Part shown: one piece after another, positions 56,493 to 64,000 of the stretch
Layout of the letters: each line of letters starts with the position of its first letter
How positions within the stretch are numbered: position 1 is the first letter of the stretch
Origin: Vesta saturnalis
Lineage: Eukaryota > Arthropoda > Insecta > Coleoptera > Lampyridae
DNA length: 64,000 nucleotides
Direction of reading: 5' to 3'
NCBI GenBank assembly: GCA_036346205.1
Contig: JARFJB010001987.1
Coordinates: 5,876,001-5,940,000 of the forward strand
Notes under the pieces: model-generated
What the model was told of the DNA's origin: nothing
Database searches by the model: none
What the model saw: the letters and a program-made list of their open reading frames with translations, nothing else
Program-made: the position numbers and the translations under genes

Positions 56493-56567
56493 AAACACCA
56501 GTAAACACGCGGGAATAATTAATTGGGCGCATAAAACAGGCAGCAGCAACAATTAAAGCAAAACGAA
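56493..56567 (+). repeat. Inverted copy of the transposase C-terminal DNA
   Basis: Reads aaacaccagtaaacacgcgg and continues to aaaacg, the reverse complement of 55,713-55,641 with a few differences. It has no role as a gene. Confidence 0.75.
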
Positions 56568-56650
56568 AAAATGTTATTTTAAATATTTGTTTATTTTAAG
56601 TAGTTCTACACACAGTTTAAAAAAAAAGCATCAACTTAAAAATCTTTTAA

Positions 56651-56746
56651 TTTTGAGTTAATTAAAAATGTTATTTGAAAAAGTTGTTTATTTTAATTAG
56701 TTCTATACACAGTTTAAAAAAAAGCATCAACTTAAAAATCACCCTG
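56651..56746 (-). repeat. Right TIR of the mariner-like element
   Basis: Inverted copy of the left TIR; TA follows at 56,747-56,748. Confidence 0.85.
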
Positions 56747-56759
56747 TATAATAACGAAA

Positions 56760-57760
56760 ACCGAGAGAGTGACGGGATTACCGTTTTAGCCAGTGTGGAG
56801 GGTAATCCTACAAGTTCTATGAAAGTAGTATTGGAGTTTCCAAAACAAGAATCCAAACCATAAATATAAACCATATAAATGTATGCTTGCTTAACATTTA
56901 TATCCTGACGACGCAATTGGTACTTAAACATGTTAAATGTAGTGCCCAATTTGGGAAGAAATGTCATATGGTCAGACGAGGCACATTTCATCAATTCAGG
57001 TGTTTTAAACAGGCACTATAGCAGATTCTGGTCTCAATAAAATTAACACCAAATATTCCCCCAAAGACAGCAAGGACGATTTTGACTAAACGTTTCCTGC
57101 TTTACATTAGGATGAAAAATAAAATTTTACATTTTCCAAGGGAACTTATCCGTTCTAGATCTTTGGACATTTTAGAAATGGTTGTGCCTGAATTATTAGA
57201 TGACATTCATTTAACTCGCTTGAACCAAATTCATTTCCAACAGGATGAAGCCCCATCTCACAATGCGCAAATTATACGTCCGTTTTTGGAAAACAATTTT
57301 GGTAATTTTATTTTGCAAGTAACCCCATCAAAAGAAATCTAAGACTGAAAAGTCAGGAGACATAGGAGGCCATGTTATCTATAGTAGTTATGGGGGTGGG
57401 GCGCTTAAAATGTGCAAATTTTGAATTTCGTCCTGTATCCCAAATACTAATAAGTCTATGAAAATTCTGTTTGTGGCATCCTTCGTTTGACGAAAAAGTA
57501 GAACAGGGCCGATAACATGGCCTCCTATGTCTCCGGACTTGTTAGTCTTAGATTTCTTTTTATGGGGTTACTTGCAAAATAAAATATACCAAACTCAATA
57601 TAATAACATTGAACGTTTGACAAATGCAGTTAGAGAAGCTTTCAGACATTTACAAGATCACCCTACTATTGTGCTTGATGCTATAGAACGAATTGGAAGA
57701 GTATGTGAAGCATGTATAAGACAGAAAGGCCATCGGTTCCAACATCTTTTTTAGTAATAT
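56760..57760 (+). pseudogene. Second mariner-like transposase, decayed and carrying a palindrome
   Basis: Plus strand in several frames. Start region ESDGITVLASVEGNPTSSMK resembles the HTH start. NVIWSDEAHFINSGVLNRHY near 56,960 holds the first catalytic Asp. ELLDDIHL, then IHFQQDEAPSHNAQIIRPFL near 57,230 (second Asp; DGAP is DEAP here), and after the palindrome GPITWPPMSPDLLVLDFFLW (third Asp, 57,510-57,560) and a C-terminus HRFQHLF ending at 57,754. It is related to but distinct from the DUF4817-type element next to it. The block between 57,305 and 57,585 is an inverted duplication of its own third-Asp region, so the gene is broken. Confidence 0.75.
57305..57585. repeat. Palindrome with 75-bp arms in the transposase
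   Basis: Arms 57,305-57,379 and 57,511-57,585 differ at about 4 of 75 positions. The 131-base loop (57,380-57,510) belongs to the dispersed repeat also seen at 54,330 and 58,115. Confidence 0.9.
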
Positions 57761-57912
57761 ATTAGGCTTGTAAAGTTGTACGTATTATGTTTAGGTTTTA
57801 ATTTTGTTTTTGCATAAAACTTCATAACTCTTAACCTTGTTTTTTCATGCCCAATTATATCATCAAAATGTTAAATTAACGTAACATTCATTTTTGGGGT
57901 TAATAATGCCAC

Positions 57913-57958
<46 letters not shown>

Positions 57959-58114
57959 AGTAAGCTCTATTATATAATAAAAATATACAGGGTGTTCCAT
58001 TTAAAAAAACAAAACTTTGGTTTGTGAAGAAACTGACTTTTGTGGGGAAAAATATGCTCGCCACTAAATGCTACGGAAAATTCTGTATAAAAGGCACTTT
58101 TCACCATTTGAATA
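57761..58114. other. No gene; TA repeat and a transposon end
   Basis: Contains a TA microsatellite (57,915-57,955) and tacagggtgttccatttaaa at about 57,988, a sequence typical of mariner-related ends. No partner was found. Confidence 0.45.
57915..57955. repeat. TA microsatellite
   Basis: About 41 bases of alternating TA. Confidence 0.9.
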
Positions 58115-58320
58115 AATTACAAGGCAAAGCAGTTAGGAGGGGTGCTTGGAATGTGCAAATTTTGAATTTCGCCCTGTATCTCAAATACTAATAAGACTAT
58201 GACAGTTCTGTTTGTGGCATCTTTCGTTTGACGAAACAGTAAAACAGGGTCACCAAAAACCGCATCTTTCTATCTTTGCTCGCAAACAAGATACCCTACA
58301 ATTTCAACCAAAATGGGACA
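58115..58320 (+). repeat. Copy of the dispersed repeat
   Basis: Begins near gcaaagcagttaggaggggt and includes gaatttcgccctgtatctca and gcatctttctatctttgctc. Inverted match of 54,330-54,530; its first half is shared with the palindrome loop at 57,380-57,510. Confidence 0.65.
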
Positions 58321-59115
58321 CAGTGTACAACTAAGAAACGCGGCCGGCCATAACTCAGAAACAATTTGAGATTGAGCAGTGAAATAAAAAATCTTATAAT
58401 AACGTGACCAAGAAAAAATGCTGGAATTTTTTGTTTTAATTCATCCATCATCTATCCATTGTAAACTAGTGATCTATATGTGAAACTTTGTTTTATGAAT
58501 TTTTACGATTACTGCCAAAATAAAGGGAGGAGCAACCATATATTGTGTTACTGGAAAAAATCGTGTTAAGTGAATACTTGATATTACCAAACAAATCCAA
58601 AACCAGAACAATGTCCTGTATCCGTCTACTAATAGGGGGTGCAACTTGTTGAAGGAACAAAATGGTCGACTTTTCTAAAAAAATTCAAATCATATCAAAT
58701 GTTTTTTTCACTGTTATTGGAAGGAAAATTAATAAGGGAGTGTTTTAAAAAAATTGGAAATAGCTTTTATAGAATCAAAGATATAGTCAAAAATGTAGTC
58801 ATATTGCAGGCAATTGGAGATATAAACAAATGGTACGCTTAACATTAATAAGTAGGTTTTGAAATAAAAAATGAATGATTTATAGCGATCACCTCAACGC
58901 TGCAAATTAGATAACAAAGTTACATTAAGTGTATTTCAATTGTTTTATTATAAGCAAAAATGCCAATTTCCAATGGAGAAGCATTATTTTGATATGTTTG
59001 CGCATATTTTGTTGCAGCACGAATTTATCAAGGTTTTGTTCCATTAACACAACGTTTACGTTCTACCGGTAGCATCCATCGTCCTATACATATATAATAG
59101 ATGAACTGGGATTCG
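58321..59115. other. No gene seen
   Basis: AT-rich; one 67-codon frame (58,639-58,842) without a recognisable motif. Confidence 0.4.
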
Positions 59116-59210
59116 AACATTTCGTCCCCAGATATTTCGCTCCCGGACATTCCGAACCCCGGAAATTTCGTGCCCCGGACATTTCGTCCTCCGGATATTT
59201 CGTCCCTCGG
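59116..59210 (+). repeat. 16-bp minisatellite
   Basis: About six units of type ggacatttcgtccccc with changes, for example ccggacatttcgtcct and ccggatatttcgtccc. Short frames over it on both strands have Gly/Ser/Pro repeats and are artefacts. Confidence 0.8.
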
Positions 59211-59859
59211 AGGTTTAGTCGCCGAAACAATTTTAGTCTGCAATGATTTCGACTCTGTAGAAAGAAATACATTGGGATTGTGATTTTTGTGTTGATTGTA
59301 GCAACTCTTATTATATTTATTTCAAACTTGTCGCAAATTTTACAAAATCTATTCTTTTTATGGAACCGTTATTGTATTCTAACATTTTAGAATTTAATAT
59401 ATTTTATTTACGTTTAACAATTTTGTTTTTGCATTTAATTGTCTCTTTAACGCTTTGAATGCGAATGTATGTTTCGGTTTGAAAATTGTTTAAAGCTTTA
59501 ACAAATAATTGCAATTAAAAGCAAAAGCATTGAATCAAAATTGGAATTAAATCACGAATGAAATGACTGGCATGCATTTGTAGAATTTTGAGTGGTTATA
59601 AAAATATTCCATTCACAATAATCTTCACTTACCATTAATGTCATTAAGATCTCGTTACCAATGAGCCCCTATTAGCTACTTTAATCCCTTAATCTTAATA
59701 TTAATTGTGTTGATTACGTTAACGACCAAAGTAAAGTACTTTCTAATTATCGGGTTTCTAATGTCTATTACTCTTTTACGTAAACATGGCTTGCAAAACG
59801 AAGGGGGCATTCTCGAATGAAATTTTTACGTTCTAATAGCTAGTGTTTATCAGTGCATC
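59211..59859. other. No gene seen
   Basis: AT-rich sequence without recognised features. Confidence 0.45.
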
Positions 59860-60332
59860 TCCACAGTGACAAAATGACGAATGTTCTATCAACGAGAAAT
59901 ACTCGAAAATTGGTAGATGTAAACAATTACATCTATACATTTTTGAAAAGAAACAACCAATGGTGAGAACGATATATGGGTATGTGAAAAACGAGGAACT
60001 TGTAAAGGGCGCGTCTGGACTAAAGCTGGCGATTTGGATGTTACTAAGGTCGTTATGTAACATAATCATGCAGCACAAACTGCACGGCTTACGGCGTTGG
60101 TAGCCAATCAAACAATAAAAGAAGGAGCCAAATATCCAGACCAAAGTGTCCAAAACATTCTTGCTACTGGTATTCAAAGACTTCACGAAAATACACTCTT
60201 TCATCTACTTAATAAGGAAACACTTAAACGGAATATTCGGCGTATAAAAGACCAGCACAGACTGCCTCCGACTCCTCTCAGAGTAGAAGATTTGGTGATT
60301 CCAGAGGAGAGACAATTTATTTGTTTTAATAT
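59860..60332 (+). pseudogene. FLYWCH zinc-finger / MULE-type transposase N-terminal remnant
   Basis: Plus strand. Near 59,978 the frame reads WVCEKRGTCKGRVWTKAGDL, then a TAA stop just before HNHAAQTARL. This is the W-x-C...C...H-x-H pattern of a FLYWCH finger. From about 60,097 an open frame follows with NQTIKEGAKYPDQSVQNIL, KETLKRNIRRIKDQH and EDLVIPEERQF, which is the segment after the finger in the FLYWCH/MULE-like family. The protein would bind DNA and, in full-length relatives, carry a MULE transposase domain. It is cut at about 60,333 by a mariner. The part before the finger has frame changes. Confidence 0.65.
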
Positions 60333-61556
60333 TAGGTTGGGGAAAAAGTTTCTTCGCATTTTATATGAAAACTCAAGACATTGTTTTTCAAAGTTTATTT
60401 ACATTTAATTATAGTATATATGTGCCATTTTGTTCCATAATTTTTTGCCGTCTTGCAGGTAGTGACATGATCCCGTTTCTGTAGAAATGTTGGGACTTCT
60501 GATAAAGAAAACGCGACAGATAGTTTTGGCTGTCGTCTCTTGATGTTAACCTGATACTGCCTAAAGGATTCTAAAGAGACTGAAACAGGTGGAAATCTGA
60601 AGGTGCAAGGTCAGGGTTATATGGCGGATGTATTAACATATCCCAGCTGAGTGGCTAAAGATGTGTGTGGTCTAGCGTTATCGTGATGAAAAACCACACC
60701 CTTTCTATTGATCAATTCCGGACGCTTTCTCTGAACTTCTTGCTTTAATCTCATCAGTTGTTGGTAGTAGAGATCCAAATCGATGGTTCTGCCCGGCGGT
60801 AAAAGCTCATAATGAACAATGTCCTTCCAATCCCAAGATACACACTGCATCACCCTATTGCGAGTTAACCCGGGCTTTGCCACAGTCTGTGAAGCCTGAT
60901 TTGACCGCGTTCTGGTCGTACCTGATCCACTTTTCATCACCAGTTATCAATATCTTCAAAAACGATTCGGTTTCATTACGTCTCCATAAAGAATAGCAAA
61001 TGAGTACACGGTTCATTAGGTTTCTTTCAGTTGGCTTGTGTGGCACCCAAATATCGAGCTTTTTCGTGTACCCAGCTTTTTTCAAATGGATCAAAACTGT
61101 TTTGTGGTCAATTTCCAGTTCTACGGCTACGTCTTAACTACTGATATGCCGATCTTGCTCCACTTTTTAAAAAATGGCGTCCATTTTATCCGTAACAGGG
61201 TGACCAGAGCGAGGTGCATCTTTGGCATCAAAATTCTCGGATTGAAAACGCTTAAACCTACTTTGTGATACTATTTCTGACACTGCATTAGGTCCGTAAA
61301 CTCATACACTTTTTCGCGTCTTGCATTGTGTTTTTTCCTTTTTTGTAATAAAATTTCTTCATTAGATTCACTCATTTTGACACAAAGAAAAACAAATGAA
61401 AAATAGCTGTAAACAACAATTTACTAATTTGTTTCTTTTTTTAAAATGTAACCTTTTTAATGTCATCAAAACCAACCAGATACAAATAGTACAACCAAAG
61501 AAATTTTATTACAAGTTCATACACACTATATGCGAAAATACTTTTTCCCGGCCTAT
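60333..61556 (-). mobile_element. Mariner transposon with matched ends
   Basis: Left end ttaggttggggaaaaagttt, right end (inverted) aataggccgggaaaaagtat, about 1.2 kb apart, around a minus-strand transposase. The ends match well except for a few bases, and TA-rich sequence flanks both. It was inserted in the FLYWCH remnant. Confidence 0.75.
60409..61375 (-). pseudogene. Mariner transposase (DD34D type), frameshifted
   Basis: Minus strand from a Met at 61,375 (MSESNEEILLQKRKK) to a stop at 60,411-60,409, about 322 codons against roughly 345 in active mariners. Motifs: ILITGDEKWIRYDQ (first Asp), PPGRTIDLDLYYQQL, VVFHHDNARPHTSLAT (second Asp) and, after a frameshift near 60,640, HPPYNPDLAPSDFHLF (third Asp). 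The HTH part (61,300-61,100) is broken by several frame changes and stops. The three catalytic Asp are preserved. It would excise and insert the element at TA. Confidence 0.8.
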
Positions 61557-62051
61557 TATTTTGATATGTGATCATACTTCAATTGCCTAATTTCTTTTTT
61601 CCACTACTAGTCATATAGAAGATCATGATTACTACGGTTGCTAGGTCGAGAAGTGACAGTTTTCTAACTAGAGGTTAATAATTTTTTCAGTACGTACCTA
61701 GATTCGTAAATGAAAATCAGTATATTTTGATAATTTGGCGACACTTTAAACGGAAATTTTCCTAGAAATATATTGTCAATCGGGGTGAATCGGGACGGTT
61801 TTCAGTATTTTTTTAATGATAACTTCTGGCAGAAATAACGAAATAAATCAGAAATTGGGAATATTGTTCTAGATGGCAGACTCTATTGAAACGTGAAGAG
61901 AAGTATTTTTTTGGTCTGCCGATGAAGTTAAAAAAATATTTTTGTTAGTGTACCGATTGACCCCTCAAAAGGGGAGAATCGGGAGACCCATTTATTTTGC
62001 ATTTAAAATGCAAGTAACCCCTCTAATGGGGTCAATCGGGACACTAAGCTT
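61557..62051. other. No gene; direct/inverted copies of an ATCGGG motif
   Basis: Contains repeated short motifs caatcggggtgaatcgggac (61,780), accgattgacccctcaaaag (about 61,952) and gggtcaatcgggacac (about 62,028). They may be subterminal repeats of the pogo-like element on the right. Confidence 0.45.
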
Positions 62052-63590
62052 TTAAAAAAAAAAATATGATCGGAGAAAAGCATTTTTCCATGAAAAAGGT
62101 CTTTTTATTGTTTCTTTGGTAGGCACATTATGTAACAAAATATAAAACTTTTTCCTATTGGGACGTTGAAATTTAACTTCAATATCGTTTAGTTTTTGAA
62201 TTTGACCAACAAAGAATTTCTTGTCCTTATTGGTTTTAAACTGGACTTCAATAAACTCCCCAATAGACAGGTTTTCCGCGGCCACTTTTCCTAGATTATC
62301 CTCTTCTTCTTCGTTTTCCTTATCGATTTCAGATTCAGAGCTTATGTCAGGTTCAACTTCATCTTGATCATAAAAGTCCACGAAGTCTTCCACAGCTGTA
62401 CTGGTTGATGGTCCAGCTTGCGACGTTTGTGGGAATGCTGTAGTCGCAACACTTTTTCCGGGTTCAACAGCAATTTTCATTTTCCTTGTGACTGTTGGCC
62501 TGCATACACTTCTACTCTCGTTCAGTAATTCTTCAACAGACGCTGTTCAAGCTTGAGGATCAACTTCTTCCATGCGCCCTATTCTTTGTGGCAGACGTTT
62601 TGTTACCTGGGTTCTATCTAGAGGGTTAATTCCGGTTGCAGCAAATGATTTAATAATATTTGCACGCATAGTATCTAATCTGCTTATGGCAGAATTTAGC
62701 AACCTGGAGTTTAGGTTTAGGTAAGGATCCCTTATATATTTTTTTTCCACTCTTGCAGGACCTTGCGCTAACTTTTCTTCAAGGGCCCTAATACAGCCAC
62801 ATCAAGCGGCTGGGTCAAATGTGTTGAATTGGGTGGTAGAAGACAAAACCGAATGTTATTTTCCTCATAAAGTTCTACCACTCTATATGATAAATGACTA
62901 CATAGGTTGTCCCCAATTACAACTCTTGGTGCTGGTTGCTTTTTTAGAAAGGAAAGTGCAATAGTTATAAACCAGTCTTCGAAAAGTGCTTGATCAAACC
63001 ACCCAGTTTTATTTCTACCATACCGTGTTCCGTTTGGGCCATTCTCTGTCTAGGTATCATAAATATGTTCACTTTTATAGACCACGAAAGGGCGAAGCAT
63101 CTCAGCCGTTGCGCTTATTGAAAACATTACTGAAGTCGAAGAGTTTGTCGAGCCGATAATGCGCTCTGGGTATCCGTGTTTTTTTCACCACCACATATTT
63201 TCTCCCTGGATCATCAACGAAGTAAGTTTCATCGTAGTTGATAATGGATTGAGGTTGAACGTTTTGTAGAACTTCTGCCAGATCGTCAAAGAAGTTGTTT
63301 ATTATGTCGGGAGTTATGGACGCACGAGACCGTTTGATGTTCTCACAAAGTCTGACTGTAAGGGCTTGTTGATGTCTAGAATAAAATAAGTTGACCCAGT
63401 CGGGACCTGGTAAATTGCTGTTGAATTTAGAGACTTTAATTCCGTTTCTATCAACATAGCTCTTGACTATATAGCGGATATCAATTTTTTCTAAAGGATA
63501 GCCCCATTCTCCCATAATTGTAATTAATTCAACAAGCCTAATCTCCTCATTAGCACTTAAAATTAAGTTTGTCCTCCTTGTTTGTTTATG
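62052..63590 (-). pseudogene. Pogo-like transposase, frameshifted
   Basis: Minus strand, three larger frames. From right to left: LSANEEIRLVELI and MGEWGYPLEKIDIRYIVKSY (CENP-B-type DNA-binding part, 63,590-63,430), LPGPDWVNLFYSRH, VRLCENIKRSRASITPDIIN, then INYDETYFVDDPGRK (first catalytic Asp, near 63,235). In other frames come VVIGDNLCSHLSYR (second Asp, about 62,920) and LPPNSTHLTQPLD (third Asp, about 62,820). The end has NPLDRTQVTKRLP and an acidic tail with EIDKENEEEEDNL up to 62,052. Frameshifts occur at about 63,105, 62,960, 62,750 and 62,540. The N-terminal HTH and right TIR probably lie beyond what can be seen. Confidence 0.8.
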
Positions 63591-64000
63591 TACGTTACTT
63601 TTGTTATTGTGTTTGATATACCTTCAGTACCATTGTAACAATATGTTTTTTTTGTAAATCATTTACGGTAGTACAGTCGGAATTCAATTGCCGGAAGTCA
63701 AGTTATTTTTTTGTTTATTCCGAGTATAGGAGGGAGAAGCAACGCAGAGTTGTACACTGAATTTTATTTCCTGTGTAGCTTGCAATTAATTCATTATTAT
63801 AGTTTTTTATTTAGGTGCGCAGTATCCCTACGTTGAATCGATTCAATGAATTACTGTGTTGACTATATTTTTTTATATGCATAAATTAATTTTTTTTATT
63901 TCAGCTTACTGATATATTCTTTTAAACGCTTTGCTTGGTTTCTACCTGCCCTGTTATTTAGTATCTTTCCACTTATCAAGTCACTGTCACTGGCAACCAA
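63591..64000. other. No gene seen at the right edge
   Basis: AT-rich, no motif. It may contain the 5' part of the pogo-like element, but no TIR-like sequence matching the ATCGGG motifs was found. Confidence 0.4.

Larger units (their letters stand above)
55403..56746 (-). mobile_element. Mariner-like (DUF4817-type) transposon with about 97-bp TIRs, deleted
   Basis: Runs from cagggtgatttttaagttga to the inverted match, flanked by TA. TIRs 55,403-55,499 and 56,651-56,746 match closely along their length. A further partial TIR copy lies just inside the right one (about 56,580-56,645). The minus-strand transposase lacks its middle. The right side also holds an inverted copy of the transposase end (56,493-56,567 against 55,641-55,713). 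Confidence 0.85.

Noticed and set aside
59028..59283. Short frames on both strands over the 16-bp minisatellite
   Set aside because: Repeat-derived low-complexity chains with no domain.

Overview
This window looks like animal, most likely insect, nuclear DNA. It is AT-rich and has no operons, no bacterial signals and no recognisable intact host gene. Nearly every open stretch belongs to a decayed transposable element of families abundant in insects: Penelope-like, I/Jockey-type LINEs, BED-finger hAT, pogo/Tigger, several Tc1/mariner relatives including DUF4817-type ones, FLYWCH/MULE and a Polinton/Maverick. A more exact host (for example a hemipteran) would be a guess. No rRNA, functional tRNA gene or CRISPR array was seen. 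Left third (1-22,000), a nested stack: a Penelope-like element (PLE) has its RT at 1,873-2,834, its linker and GIY-YIG start at 8,323-8,556 and its 3' end at 19,391-19,480. It is split by two insertions. The first (2,835-8,322) holds two minus-strand LINEs joined at an ATT microsatellite. The second is a 10.8-kb hAT transposon (8,557-19,390) with matching TIRs and an 8-bp target duplication (7 of 8 bases). The hAT transposase is itself cut by a Jockey-type LINE (about 9,216-12,020) and by a long-inverted-repeat element (about 12,864-18,744) encoding a TGCDTTS-motif, Cys-rich protein. That element in turn carries a 2,671-bp insert flanked by AGTA and a tRNA-derived SINE. A complete 1.9-kb Tigger/pogo element (20,106-22,005) follows. 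Middle (22,000-35,500): mostly AT-rich non-coding sequence, a small RT remnant near 23,700-24,020, a single-ORF LINE (copy 1, 25,265-28,319), unassigned sequence to 33,800, then fragments of DUF4817-type mariner-like transposases. Polinton region (35,515-46,706): an 11.2-kb Polinton/Maverick has AG...CT ends, about 0.55-kb TIRs and a perfect 6-bp target duplication (GAGGAT). It sits inside a mariner-like transposase gene. It keeps the packaging ATPase, a small hydrophobic-tail protein, a conserved protein of unknown function, a chromodomain integrase, a minor-capsid remnant, the double-jelly-roll major capsid gene and an adenain-type protease, all on the plus strand. DNA polymerase B is absent and every gene examined except two short ones carries stops or frameshifts. 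Its left TIR is split by a 3.2-kb insert holding a 1.4-kb satellite-like tandem array. Right third (46,700-64,000): LINE copy 2 (46,880-50,122), a long gene-free stretch, a mariner-like element with long TIRs and an inverted duplication of its transposase end (55,403-56,746), a second mariner-like transposase with a 75-bp-arm palindrome (56,760-57,760), a FLYWCH-finger remnant, a mariner (60,333-61,556) and a pogo-like transposase at the right edge. The layout is a transposon graveyard: successive insertions disrupted one another, and target duplications and TIRs allow their relative order to be read.
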